64,000 nucleotides of DNA, from contig NC_041002.1 of the NCBI RefSeq assembly GCF_004193775.1, forward strand, positions 2,281,261 to 2,345,260, in the 5' to 3' direction. Position numbers and translations under genes: made by a program. Below are positions 1 to 12,500 of this stretch, piece after piece. Numbering within the stretch: the first letter of the stretch is position 1; each line of letters opens with the position of its first letter. The notes below the pieces were generated by a model. It did no database searches. It was not told the DNA's origin and was given only the letters and a program-made list of their open reading frames with translations. The stretch comes from Glycine soja. Its lineage: Eukaryota; Streptophyta; Magnoliopsida; Fabales; Fabaceae.

Positions 1-100
1 CATGGTTATACTTATCATTCTGACTTCCCCTTACATGTTAGGTTTTCAACTACTTTGAAAAATTGAAATTTGTTGTGGTGTTAACGATTATATTGAAGGA
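1..100. other. AT-rich flank, nothing recognised
   Basis: There is no coding similarity or structured repeat that I can support upstream of the Aurora-like fragment. Confidence 0.4.
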
Positions 101-233
101 ACAACCTACATCTTTATGGTTGGTTTCATGATGTTGACCATGTTTTTTTCTATTCTAGAGTATGCTCATAAGGGATAGCTTTACAAGGAGTTGAGAAAAA
201 AAGGGTCATCTCACTGAGAAGCAAGCTGCCTCA
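101..233 (+). pseudogene. Aurora-kinase fragment (broken)
   Basis: Conceptual translation across frames gives LYGWFHDVDHVF followed by ILEYAHKG, LYKELRKKG and EKQAA. This is the hinge and alphaD region of plant Aurora kinases, the Ser/Thr kinases that phosphorylate histone H3 and spindle proteins. The reading frame is destroyed: a TAG replaces the Glu codon after AHKG, there is one extra base before ILEYAHKG, and another after LRKKG. No intron separates the blocks and no other kinase segments (HRD, DFG) are visible nearby, so this is a short relic, possibly retro-derived. Family assignment rests on remembered consensus. Confidence 0.6.
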
Positions 234-1491
234 GTAATCCTTTTTTCCAAGTGTGTTATGTTTTCAGTAAATTTTGTGACCTTCTGTAAAGAAGAAGATA
301 TCACAAAAATGATAACAAAGATTCTCAATGAACTTTGAAAGACTAAAAATAAGAAGGGCAAAGTAGAGTATTTAATAGTAGGGCCAATTTGCAAGTGCTA
401 TATTCAATCATCTTAAAGATTGTTATCTATTACAGTATTACTTTGGGTAAAAATGGTGATCTTAAGGTATGTGATATTTGATCTTTTTTAATTATCTGTA
501 CAATGGAAGACCACTTTCATGACATTTTACCGTGTAAGAATTATCAGCTTAACATTTTGTTAAAAATGTTGACTTGTTACAGAGCTAGCTATCTCATGTA
601 TTGAAGGACCATCTCCAACGCAAGGAAAAAGTGTGTCAATGTTTCCCCATTTCATTGTATTTTGAGCTTTATTCCATTATCTATTTTGGCAAAACTGACA
701 ACTATAGAGTGCATTGTGTTTAATCTTTATGCAAAAATATTTTTTTATAACTAAAAAAATTCATTAAAAAGGTCCTCTATATAATCTGACGTTGAGATCC
801 TAAATCTATAGGCCAAACAAACCCTAAATCCATCTTATTCATTTGGTCTTGAGATCATAGATTTAAATCCATATGTTAGGGTTAATTAAGGTCATAGATT
901 TAAATCTTAATACCATCACAAACAAATCTGATCTGATTGACAACATTGAAGTTTAGTGTTACAATGTGAAGATTAGTCTTGTAGATGACAGTTGACAGAT
1001 AACCTCACCAAAGTAAAGTTTGTTGCATTTGTGTTACAAATGCAATAGCTTTATTGTCTAAATCTAGTTATGCCCAGAAACTTCTAACAAACTTTAACAA
1101 AAGCTTATGGAAAAATCATAGTTTCACACCCTTTGGATACAAAAACGGAATTTAAGTTTGAAATAAAATAATATAATAACTCTAAATTATAGTACATCAA
1201 TTCAAAGTTAATTGCAAATTTCTTTGTTAAAAGTAGCTACTAATGCCATTTTTTAAAAGTACCTATTAATGGCATTTTAATATTTTATGCAAGAGAATTC
1301 CAATCCATAATTGGATTTGGGCTTTTTGTTGCTAGCGTAAATGAAAAAAGGTTATTAATTATGATGAAGTAAGGATAATCCTCGTAATGAATAAATATTC
1401 CTAGGCCACATGTATACATAATCATGATTTAAGGCCACACAATGAGGAAATAGTGGAGTTAAATTAGTTCCCACAACATCCTCTATGAAAT
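234..1491. other. AT-rich intergenic DNA
   Basis: I see no supported gene. A short kinase-like string (LGKNGDLKV, near 440-470) is too small to assign. Confidence 0.4.
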
Positions 1492-1772
1492 TTACTTGCC
1501 TTCATCAACCTTCTTCTGTCCTTTGGCTGAAACAAAATTTGTTAATAGTTTCAACTTTCAAGCTTCGCGATATCACCAAAGAGTGAACAGAGCAAACAAT
1601 ATTCAAATTTACCCACTTTTTCTTCTCATTTTTTTTAGCAGCTTCTGCCCTTTGTTGGCATATAAGAGCTAAATGTTCTACATGCAAGGAAATATAACTT
1701 ACTTGTTGTGTTTTTCCTTGCTCTTGTAGCCTCATATAGCGCTCATGAGCTTTCTGTTTCTCAAGCTCCTCT
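1492..1772 (-). pseudogene. PDAP1/HASP28-like gene, 3' remnant
   Basis: Three exon-like blocks lie on the minus strand. Block 1772-1703 begins after a TTTCAG acceptor, encodes EELEKQKAHERYMRLQEQGK then TQQ, and ends at GTAAGT. Block ~1684-1610 encodes EHLALICQQRAEAAKK. Block 1526-1492 follows TTTCAG and encodes KGQKKVDEGK and a stop. This is the conserved C-terminal half of the 28-kDa heat- and acid-stable phosphoprotein family (casein kinase substrate PP28). The gap between blocks one and two is only about 18-25 nt, too short for a plant intron, and the last junction does not hold one frame. The N-terminal half is not visible upstream. I infer a truncated, decayed copy. Confidence 0.6.
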
Positions 1773-2470
1773 CTGAAAACAAGTGGAAATTTTAAAGATA
1801 TTAGAAAAACCTGTTATTGTAGAAGTTTCATTTCAATATAATGTCAATTTATAAGTGAAGAAATAAGATGAAAAAGAATACATGGAACTCCTTTAACTAT
1901 AAGCAACACTTTCTTCAGGTGTGTGATTATCACAATAAACAATACACAAAAGAAACAAATCATACCAATGATTATAAAATACTAATAGTAGTTTCATCTT
2001 CTGATTTATCCCTAAATCAAATACCTTCTCTTCATGTTAACTTCTCTCTAACAAGGTTGCACAAAACAATGTCACCCCATTTGTTTATGTATTTTTATAT
2101 GTTGATGTTGATTTGCTTGGCTCAATTTTAATGTTGAGAAAGCTAAACCATTTACAGAACACATTGTGACTAGGACAAATATGACTGACCCAACATAAGC
2201 TCCCCCTTTGACTAGGTAACACCCTACTCCAAGGCCTAGTTGCTGCATTTTTAGGCAAAACTTTTAACATTTTTTTCCATTTAAGATAAGCGAGTTTTCA
2301 CTATAATTAAGGCATGATTGTATTCACTTTCAATTTGAATATCTTCTTAAGCTTGTTTTATTATAATTCTATATCAATTATTGGTCTCCTTAAGCTAAGA
2401 TAAGTGACCTTAACATTTTTATCAGCTAAGATTTATATACTTATGTTGTTTTCAAGTGCAAAATCACTAG
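1773..2470. other. Intergenic, nothing recognised
   Basis: Short open frames occur on both strands, but none shows a domain or splice support. Confidence 0.35.
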
Positions 2471-2692
2471 ATGGATGACCATGAAGACATTGACATCTTG
2501 GCCTCTAGCACAGTCAGCAAGAGAAATGTTATTGCCTCGCTCCGTAGGATGTAAAAATCAATATACTGCATGGGATCACTTTGATAAATTGCCACACCCC
2601 AATCCTTTATCCCAAGCTAAATGTCGACATTATGGTGCTTTGATCAAATATAGTAGTGGAACAACTGTCATGCGCACTCATTTAGACAGAAG
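2471..2692 (+). pseudogene. hAT transposase, BED-finger end
   Basis: An ATG at 2471 opens MDDHEDIDILASSTVSKRN and runs to a stop after about 27 codons. The frame then shifts, and 2550-2690 reads WDHFDKLPHPNPLSQAKCRH, followed by YGALIKYSSG and MRTHLDR. This is a plant hAT BED zinc finger (aromatic WxxF, a Cys, and a terminal H), with the second Cys replaced by Tyr. It is separated from the rest of the transposase at 4066-5611 by a repetitive insertion. It is non-functional: one frameshift, one missing zinc ligand and a split gene. Confidence 0.6.
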
Positions 2693-4062
2693 CATGTTAG
2701 GTGTTTGGCAAGTGTACCAAATGTTCAAGTAATAAAATCTCGAAAGTCCGGGTGTCGAATTCCACAAGGATTTTATGTTGTACTTATCTTGGATACTTTT
2801 CAATTTATAAGTGAAGAATTATTAGAGAAAAGGATAAACGAAAGAATAGGAAACGATTAAAAGGAGTAATAAAAAACAAGAAAATTAAAGCAGAATAATT
2901 AAGGAAGGAAATTCAATAAAATGTGAATGTTAAGACTTAGCATGCCTTGTTTGCCTAGGATGTATGAATTTATGGTTTTTCTTTATCATTTTAACTGGAT
3001 CTATCCTACCCACATCTATCCATCTACTTTCCCCTGATGCTTCACGATGACAAGTCTATTTTATTTACCTATCTCCCAAATGCCTTTGAAAATACTCAGT
3101 AAATAAAATGCATGAAGAATAAATTCGAGATATTTGTTAAATGCATTGACATAAAGTTACCATTCTGTGTCCAGCAATGATTTCCTTATGATATCTTTTC
3201 TTTATTGTTCTATTAGAAGTTACCATCTCCCAAGCATCTAACCTCTAAAACTAATGCCTGCATCTTTTCTTTAAATCTTATTAGAAGTTTCCCTCTCCCG
3301 AGCATCTAACCCCCAAAAGAATGTAAAGATGAAAATGCAAGATAAAATAGAAAAGAGAATAGAATAGAAAAAACCTGGAAAGGAATCCTTTTGCATTGAT
3401 AAATCTAAAGTACACCATACATCGCTTGGCTTTTTAGGCCTGTCTGACCCTAACTAGGGGATTATCCACTCATGGCCATGAGGGCTTTACAATGAGAGGG
3501 ATGAAAGAAAGAAATACAAATGATAAGAGAAAGGAGAGGAAGAGTTCTCAGACTTTAGGTAGTAGTGGGAGTGCTCTGAGACACAGTGTCGTTCCCCTTG
3601 GACTAGCTCTTATTTATAGCTGCTGAAGTGGGCTTTGGGCCTTCGTAGGCTCGCTCAGCGTGACCTCTCTCGCTTAGCGCTTGCTGCGTCTGTTGGATCG
3701 CACGCTTAGCGGGCTCCTCTCGCTTAGCGGGTTCTGTTTTCTGTTGCGCGCTGAGCGCGAGTTCTGACTCTCGTGCTTAACGTCTCTCTTAGCACCTATG
3801 TCTCCTGTCTCGCTCAGCACGAGGTACGCGCTAAGCGAGATGCTGGGTTGGGCCATTTCTGATTTCTTCTTCGTTATTTCCCACTTTTTGCTTATAACAC
3901 CACCAGTTTTTATATCTACAGCTAAAATTCAACGAAACATCAATTCTTTAACATTTAAGTGCAAATAACTGCTAAATAATTATTTTTAAAGACAATTTTA
4001 CTTTATTTTCTATTATCAAAGTATAATTATTTAGCCACTATCAAAGCAATAAGAAATCAGAC
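2693..4062. mobile_element. Unclassified dispersed repeat inserted in hAT gene
   Basis: The segment opens with a block I recognise as common in legume genomes (tgtttggcaagtgtacc... then gtccgggtgtcgaattcc). It carries no coding domain. Its inner part (3640-3850) holds many near-palindromes of the type CGCTTAGCG and CGCTCAGCG. It sits exactly between the BED finger and the next recognisable transposase residues, so it is an insertion. The boundaries are estimated from where the coding similarity stops and resumes. The class is not determined: I see no RT, integrase or clear terminal inverted repeats. Confidence 0.55.
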
Positions 4063-4065
4063 ATC

Positions 4066-5611
4066 ATGAGCAAGAAGCAAAAATCAAATTCTTCTTCAAC
4101 GACCATTACTCCTTCTTCCTCTTCCATGATTGACCAAGAAGCATGTCAGATTGCACTGGTGAAATTGTTTGTGGCATTGAAGCTCTTTTTCCATACAGTT
4201 GAGCATGAAGCCTTTCGAGAATTTTTTAGCATTATAGCACCTTTTCGTGTTGTCGTCTCATGCACTACCTTGACACGAGATGTTCTTAGTCTTTGGAGTA
4301 GTGAGAAAGTAAAATTGAAGAGCTTTTTTCTCAAGATTGTTAAAGGGTTTGCCTCACTGCAGACACATGGACTTCTTCACAAAATCTGACTTATATGAGT
4401 TTGACAACAAATTTTATTGAAAATGGATGGATATTGCAGAAGAAAGTGAGAAACTTATTTCAAGTCAAAAGTCACACGGGGAAGAATTTGGCTAGGATGG
4501 TTAAGAGTTGCTTAAGTAGTTAGGGCCTAACCTGTGTTCTTTCATTGACAATTGACAATGCTACCTCAAATGATAAAGCAATTGAATATCTGCAAAAGAG
4601 GCTAATGTCTTGGAATCGTTTGGTGTTGAATGAAAATTATCTTCACATGTGATGTTGTGCACATATTATTAATTTAATTGTGCAAGAAGGTTTCAAAGAG
4701 GATATTGCAACTATTTGTAGGGTTCGTGTTGCTATCAAGTATGTAAAATCCTCCCCTTCTAGATTGTCTAAATTCAAGGAATGTGTTGCACAAGTAAACA
4801 TTGAATATAAAGGCCTTGTTTGCTTATATGTAGAAACTAGATGGAATTCTACTTACTTGATGTTAGAAGCCTCTTTAAAGCATCACAAGGCATTTGAGGA
4901 GTTCAAATTGAGAGACAAAAAATTCATGGGCTCGGCTCCTACATATTGTGATTGGGAATTTGTGCGTTCAATCTTGCCATTCTTTGAGATTTTCTATGAT
5001 GCTACTTTACGCATTTCTGGTTCATCTTATTTGGCAAGAACTATGTATATGTTTGAGGCCTTTGGGATAGGAATGAAAATCAGGAAAATGTCTACTTCTA
5101 GGGGTGTGAATATAAGTGTAAGAACGACGGTTCTAGGCATAAGGAAAAATATGATAAGTATTGGGGCAATCTTGATCGTATAAACATGTTATTGACGGTC
5201 TCTCGTGTTGCACCCGAGTTACAAATTAAAATTCACGAATTGGCTTATTGCTGAAAGTTTTGGTGGTGAAGGGGGTGAATTGACTTATAAGTTGAGGGAT
5301 AAAATGGAATCTAGCTTTAGATCATTGTTTGAAGAATATAGTAGTGGTGGTGATGAGTTTAAAGTTAGCTCACAGGAGGCTCGAGCTCGACCTAGTGAAA
5401 GGGATGAGAATGATCCTTATGGCTATAGTCGATATTTCCAATCAACTATATCTAGTACATCTGAATGAGATATATACCTGGAGGATGCTAGAGATAGTCG
5501 ACTGGATTTGGATGTTTTGAATTGGTGGAAGCTGAACTCAAGCCGATTCCCAACTTTTTCAAGCATTGCAAGAGATGTGCTTGCTATACCTATCTCTATT
5601 TGGACCTTTTG
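4066..5611 (+). pseudogene. hAT transposase remnant (RICESLEEPER/DAYSLEEPER type)
   Basis: Three successive frames carry hAT domains in the right order. At 4066-4389 is DQEACQIALVKL through FREFFSIIAPF and TRDVLSLW to EKVKLKSFF. At 4680-5180 is the central domain (ETRWNSTYLMLEASLKHHKA, WEFVRSILPFFEIFYDAT). At 5205-5611 is the hAT C-terminal dimerisation motif (DVLNWWKLNSSRFPTF then SSIARDVLAIPIS). The family encodes cut-and-paste transposases, some of them domesticated. Here the reading frame is broken at least three times and a TGA lies just before the dimerisation domain. The catalytic region between 4390 and 4680 is degenerate. No full-length protein is possible. Confidence 0.8.
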
Positions 5612-5898
5612 ATTTGGATCATCACTGTTATTGAACTATTGGAAATGTCAACTTTGCTTTCAAAATTCTTTTGGGTGATATTAGGATGGAAATGTCAAGT
5701 GACTGCTTGGTTTAATTTAGTTCTAACTCCAATAAAGTTTATCTGGTTTTGTAATCTGAATCTAGTATCTTTATATTTAGCTCTATTCTAATATATTTGT
5801 ATAACTCATTTCCTTTTGAAGATATATTTTTGAAGACTTTCAATAGAAAGTAATAATCAATATGGTGACTTGGCAAATTTGGTTATTCCTTCATGCAG

Positions 5899-6014
5899 GG
5901 ATGTTAAGGTGTGGCAAAAGTTGCAGGCTCAAGTGGACAAATTATCTGAGGCCAGACTTCAAGAGAGGCCTTCTATCAGAACATGAAGGCCTTGCAATCA
6001 TTTCAATCTCTTGA
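5899..6014 (+). pseudogene. Orphan R2R3-MYB exon fragment
   Basis: Translation from 5899 (after a TTCATGCAG acceptor) with the split Gly codon gives [20 protein letters not shown], then [18 protein letters not shown], then TGA. This is the R2/R3 junction of plant R2R3-MYB transcription factors, where an intron normally splits that Gly codon; the phase here agrees. No R2 exon 1 and no remainder of R3 (GNRW, GRTDNEIKNHW) can be found around it. It lies about 290 bp downstream of the hAT dimerisation domain, so capture by a transposon is possible, but it may also be a local gene relic. Confidence 0.7.
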
Positions 6015-6889
6015 TGCTAACATATATAGGTCTGCTACCTCCTTAATTCTATTTTGGTGGCTTGAGTAGTTCTTTCAGGTTTCAATGGTTTGGATGATGC
6101 AGATTTTGTGGTAGAAGAAGTATGATTCTGAAAGCAAATAATTATTCTTGTATGTATAGGTGTGAACTGCCTAAACTTCAATTTTTAAACTTTGAAGTTG
6201 CCCTATTGCTAGACTTATCTTTTTCTATACTTAAATGTTGTTTTGATTTTGACTCATCATTGATATATTCGTACTGATAATGAATTTCTCTATTTAAAAA
6301 GACAAATCTTTAGCAGCTTCAAGTTTTTTGTCAACCTGATTATACTTTGGCTTGTTATTCTGTGCCAAGATAGAACATTGATTGTCTTGGTATTTACGGG
6401 TGAGAAAGAGTTCCATTTCTACTCAACTTTGATTTTGAATAGATACAAGTCTCAATCATTGCTATTGTGACAATAAACTCATATAAAATCAACTATGTAA
6501 TATATAAACCACGGGAGCCTGCTAGTGTTGTTCTTGAAAGCTAGCTGATTAGGTCTTTAAAATGATGTGCTCAAATCTGCATGTGTTGCATCTATTGTTT
6601 CTCAAATCTCAATAGTAAATATTTTAATTGATATGCTCTTTTTGATCCTGTATTAGTTGTATTTGTAAGTTTGTATTCTTAACTATATTACACTCCTGAA
6701 ATTCTTGTAACTTGCAAGTCATTTCTTCTATGTGGCATTTTTAAGAAGCTACATAGCTTCTTTCCATCCTTTATGTGCAAGGGAAGCTAGACATAGGATG
6801 GAGGTTTGGACAAAGTATGGTAACGATAATGTGAGTAATCTGTATTTTTCTGGGCAAAGTTACTTTGCTAATTCAAAAAAATAAAATTT
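6015..6889. other. AT-rich intergenic DNA
   Basis: There is no gene I can support. A short frame ending GLDDADFVVEEV and a stop (about 6085-6125) follows an acceptor-like site but is unassigned. Confidence 0.35.
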
Positions 6890-7141
6890 GAAAACCAATT
6901 CAAAACCAGTTCAACTCTTAAAACAATTTAAAACTAGTTTGAAACTAATTTAGAATCGGTTCAGCTCTAAAAACAATTATAAATTGGTTCGAAAGAAGTT
7001 CAGTTTAGAATCGATTTAAGACCAATTCAACACTTGTTTTCTAAAACCAGTTTGCAGATTTGGGTTAAAAACCAAATTGGTTAAACTATTTCGAAAACCA
7101 GTTTGATTTGGTTTTTTTAACCAATTTTTGCACAGCCCTAA
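6890..7141. repeat. AACCAGTTT-type subterminal repeat block
   Basis: There are dense degenerate copies of aaaccagtt, aattggtt and ggttcaac on both strands over 250 bp. The block ends with gcacagccct, whose reverse complement begins AGGGCTGTGC, resembling hAT-type element termini. It could be the right end of the hAT element at 2.5-5.6 kb or an independent non-autonomous element. I did not find the matching left terminus. Confidence 0.4.
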
Positions 7142-9527
7142 CTCCATTCCATTAAGAATGAGGTAGGCAACTTCAAACATGACCGTTGAAAGGGTATTGC
7201 TATTGGCACTATAATTTTTATTATTAGCACTATTCACATGGGTGTCTTTTGGTTGTATTTCCAAATTGCCCCTTGGATGAAGCACAATGGAAACGTGTTT
7301 TTGTTGCACATTTGGAAATTTACAAAACAAAATCATATTTGCTTTGTAGATTTGTTCAATGGAACTGTATTTTCCATTATACACCCTAGGGGTGAAAAAT
7401 AAAAAATAACGAAAGTATGACTTCGTTGTACAACAATAAAATCATATTTCCTTTGTTGGCCCTGCAACCCCTCACCGCCTTCCTAACCTTAGATCAAACC
7501 AAATCCAACACTTCATTCCCTTCCTCCCCCCCTCTCAAACCCATTGACCCCTTAACAAGATAGATTCAAGATAACTAACCCCAAACCCTTAAACCCCTCA
7601 ACACAGATTCAAAAATGGATGACACGATGGTGGATGGGATTGCGCGTGCGGAGCCTTGAAGTTGGGGTCAAGCATGCGCAATGGCAATGTTGTGGTCACA
7701 CACGTAGGGCCTCAGATTTGGGGCAAAGGTAGGGCGGGGGAGGGTGGCGCAATCTTGTGACAATGTGAGGGGTTGTTGATCTGGGTTGGGGTGAGGGAGA
7801 TGGTTTTGGATCTGAGGAGAAAGGAAGGGGATGCACGGATTTGCTGAGTTGATAAAATAGAGATTTCACAAGATTGGTAATGTTAATAGCAAAATCTGAT
7901 AGTGGAAATAGTTGTTTCTTCCCCTTTAACATTGTAATGCAATGCAGCACTTGTCCACTTCATTGGACATTAACTAATGGGCTTTGTTATTCTCATACCA
8001 TTTCCTATGTTCACCTTAATCTTTTCATTTTTTTTACAAGAATACCTATGATGGAAACCTTTTTTATTTGTATATATCTCGACAAGATTTATGAGATGCA
8101 AAATAGAGACACATTTCTATTATGATTTTTCAAGACATTTAACAAAAACATATTTCCGGTAAAGGTATTTTTATCATGTTTTTGAAATGGTTGGAAACAA
8201 ACTTAGAAATCAGAGCTGTGGGAATAGCAAGGCACTTAAAAAATAGCCCTCGTCAAAGAACCAGCAAGGCACTTGTCATGTTTTGGTTGTAGACAGGGCA
8301 ATTACTTCTCGCACCCCAAAAATTGCTTCCACACCTTTTCAGAATTTTTTTTTACCTTATGCATTGGTCAATTCAAAATGTAAAAGGTGTAACCAATCAC
8401 GAATGTAAAGAACCAATTTGGATTAGCCAATCCGAAAGACAAAAAAAAAAGGTTGCAGAAAGCAATGGCATGTGTCTTGTTGGGTTTTCATGTCATGGGT
8501 ATTAGACCGTGTCCACGCATGTTATATGCCTTCTTAGAAAACGAGACAAGTCTATGATTTTCAGAGTATCTGTACTGTACTCTACTCTCCCTTTACAAAA
8601 GAAAGCAAAAGAAACAAGAAAGAAAATTCAAATAATTGATTCAAAGAAATATTAAGGCTTGATTACCTAATATAAAAAATGGTGGTATTTTTATTTTAAT
8701 TCTAGAAAACGTGTATACCTCACAATAATTTATGCAAGCAATAATTTTGAAGTCACTTGATAAGACATGAAAATGATTTTTTTATTTAAGTGTTATTTTA
8801 AGTAAAAACAAATAAATAAAAGCGATAGAGATAAAATAAACGAGTAATTTAAATCTTATATTGTACATGACAATCCATATTAGCAAACAAAAAATGAGAA
8901 TTGTACGGCTTATATATGATAAGTTTATTGATTTTTAAAATAATTTTTTAAAAATAATTTAAACAATAATTTATAATGAGGTGATTTATAATTAGATGAA
9001 AATGTTAAACTATTTTTACACTGTGAGTTATACATATTAGTTAATCACACGTATTTATGAAGTTAGTAATTTCAAAGAGTTTATTATTATCATAATCCAG
9101 AAAAGAACAAAAGTGAATTCTAGGTAGAGGGTGGACCCGTTGAAATTACGGTTGATATGCAAGCAAATGGCAAAGAAGATGATACATACACTACGACCCC
9201 AGCACCATTTGTCAATCATCACACGCCATACACAAAAGTCCAAACCTGGCCCTCCCCTTCAACTCTTCCCTTGGAAGTCCCGATTAAAGCACTAATACAA
9301 TAGTCTTTAAACCAAACACTTGTGAAAGTCCCAAAAGAAAGCTTTGAAAATTCTCATACACAAACCTTTTCTTTATTCCTTCTACAGTGTTAAAGTCTCT
9401 ATCAACACAATTCATAACTTGTTACCTTATCATAGGTGTGTACTGTGACATGGGTTGTTTCACTAGAATTCATCTTGCTTCTTGTTGCTGATAGGGAGTT
9501 GAAGTTTTTATAGCTCGGAACAATCAA
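7142..9527. other. Intergenic region upstream of the U-box gene
   Basis: There is no supported gene. The last few hundred bases should contain the promoter and 5' leader of the gene starting at 9528, but I cannot place a TATA box or TSS with confidence. Confidence 0.4.
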
Positions 9528-12500
9528 ATGGATGCAATCCAAACCGAGAAAATCTATGTTGCTGTTGGGAATGATGTGCAGGATGGATATAAGACTTTGA
9601 ATTGGGCTCTCAAGAAGTGGAATTCTCATCCAATTTCCATTGTTATTCTCCATCTCACACACAATAGTACCAAGGATTATGTCCATACACCATGTAAGTT
9701 GGAGTTGTGTATCAGCTTTAATTTTTTTGAGCATTGAAATTCAATTGGGTTTAGCTTAGTTTTGTGATTTTGTGGCAGTTGGGAAACTTCCAGCAAGATC
9801 TGTGAGTGAGGAGAAACTACAAATTCTCAGGAAAGATGAGCAGGATAAAATCAACAAGCTGCTTTCCAAGTATATTGCTTTCTGTGGAAAGGTAAGTGTG
9901 TGTTCATTTTAGTACTTCAATAGTAGTGTTCAATTACTCAGATCAAATGAAGTGAAATGAGCTTATAGTGATGTAGTATAATTCCTGAAGCATTGGTTTT
10001 TAATCGTGCTGAATGTTATCGTGTGATCCGTGCAACTGACATCACAATAAGGCTTAGTTGTTGTTTTACTCAGATCATATGAAATGAAGTTATAATGGTT
10101 TAGTCTAACTCTAGTCTTCTGTTTGTGCATATTACAGGTGCCAGCAGAGATTCTTGAAGTTGAGAAATTTGATGAACCTATGCAAAAGCGCGTCATAGAC
10201 TTGATCTTTGGTCTAGGAATAACCAAATTGGTCATGGGATTTTCATTCATGAAGCCCTCCATGTACTCTTTCATTCATTTCCTTGCTCTTTTTCTTCTAG
10301 AATTTTTTTTAAGCCATGCTAAATTTTCTATTATTTTCCTTAATACATTTTTTTTTATCATGGGTCAGGAAATCTAAAGGTGCTATTAATGGATTGTTCC
10401 ATGTTCATGAGCAAAAGCCTTCTTTCTGTGAATTGTTCGTTATTTGTGGAGGGAAACAAGTTTTCTTAAGAGGGAAGAATGATGAGAAAATCATGGAGGA
10501 TGATCAGGGGGTCATGGTTGCAAGAATGAGAGATAAGATAACTTTCAAAGATTGGTTAGACAAGTGGTTCAAAGACAAAACCAACGATTCACAAGATAGA
10601 ATTGCATCACTTTCCTCAAGCAATTTGGAGTCCCCTGTAAACCGAAACCAGTGGGAATTTTACCTCCAGGAAATTGAAAATTACTATCAAGAATTGTTGT
10701 CTTCGAAGCCGGAGGAAGGAAGCTGCGTGCAAGAAAATGACGACTCACAGATTGGACCAATTGAGCCACATGTCACTGAACAGAACAATTATAATATGGT
10801 AACTATAACAATGACGGATATTTTTCTCAAATATGTGGCCTTGATTAATGCTAATATTTATCTTCTTTGTTCCCTTTCGTTTTGTTTCTTCTAGGGAGTT
10901 GTTAGATGATTGGTTTCACTTTTACATATATGCATAATACAATTTGTTTTTATTGTACACTGTTGAAAAAGAAGGCGTCTGTTTGTGAAAGTCTAAATTT
11001 GATATGTAATATCTTTCTTTAAAGAATTCTTACTTTGACTCTTGTTAGTATTTGATAAGTATATATTGTAATATAAATTGAGGGTACCCTTTTTTAAACT
11101 TTTGGTCGGTTTAGTTTGCAAGATATGGAAGCTATTTTCAAATGTTGATCTTGCTCTAAAGCCATGATTAGCTTTCTATGTGTGCTTTTGGACCCAAAAA
11201 CAAAAAGTTGTTAAATAGTAGACGTTTGACAATATAGTCACATACTTTATATGTGCCTTTGATCCTTTGTTATTTCACATTATGTGCATGGTGTATTGAT
11301 TTGTCAAAAATATTGCCTAACTTTGTCTCCTCCTACTCAGAGTACTGAGGAAAAAATTGAGATCCTGAAAAATAAGCTTAATGAAGGTCAGAAGAACATC
11401 CAATTGAAGAGGAAAGAAGCCAAGGATAACATAGAGAGGCATACTAAAGCTGAATGGGCAATTTGTTTATGCAACAGTCGGGTAATATTCTAAATCAGTT
11501 TAACTTGGTGACACAAATGCAAAATTTTTCCTCTCTCTGTTTTTAATAAATAGTCAAATCAATAAATGAAAGATACAACATTGGCCACATTAAGCCAGGA
11601 ATAATAAAAATTACATTTATGGTGAGCCTTGAATATATATCAACATGAGATTATTCATATTTAATCAGTTATATCGAATCTGAGCCTTGAATATATAATT
11701 TTGTGAAAAATTAGGAAAAAGATACATAATGACTTTATCTAAACTTGAATTACTCTCTTTGTTTCTAATTATAAAATATTTTTTAAAAATTACTTTATTC
11801 CTTTTTATAAGATGCATTAAGTATTTTTTTTTATATATCCTTAATTATTCTTTCTTCAAACATTAATGAAAAATAATTAACTAAATAAAAAAATAATTTT
11901 AAAATAATGATACAAATAATTAAAAGATTTAATGTGATTAAGTAAATTAACTAATTTTTTGTTAAGACACATAAATTAGTTAAAAAATTATTATAATTAA
12001 ATATGAAAGTATTATACAAAAGTTAAGCATAGTAGCAACAAAAAATTAAAATTACAACTAAATTTTATCCTTAGTATTAATTTTTTATTTTACATTCAAA
12101 GATCACAAACATAATTTTCCTTGTCTAGGGATTAATTTGAGCGTTTGACTAACTATACCTTCTAGGGATTGATTTATCCCTCTTTTTTTCTTGCTTGCAT
12201 GTCATATACACGTAAATTCTCATCTGTTAATGGCTACTTGTTAGGCCGAAGAACTAGAAAGTCGAATACGTGAAGAGGTGAGTGCAAGAGAGGAGCTAAA
12301 GAAGGAATCAGACGCAGAGAAGGAGCAAACAGAGGAGATGAGAACGGAGGTGGAAGAGAGGAAGAGGAGGCTGAGCTCGCTCACGGAAGTCCAATCGGAG
12401 CTCTCAAACAGGCTCCAAATATGGACGTTAGCGAAGATTCGGGCGGAGACGCAGCTGGAGAAGGCGGTGGGGGAGAGGAGGGAGATGGGGAGGGAGATAG

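Noticed and set aside
440..475. Kinase-like string LGKNGDLKV
   Set aside because: Too short and without flanking kinase motifs to call a second kinase relic.
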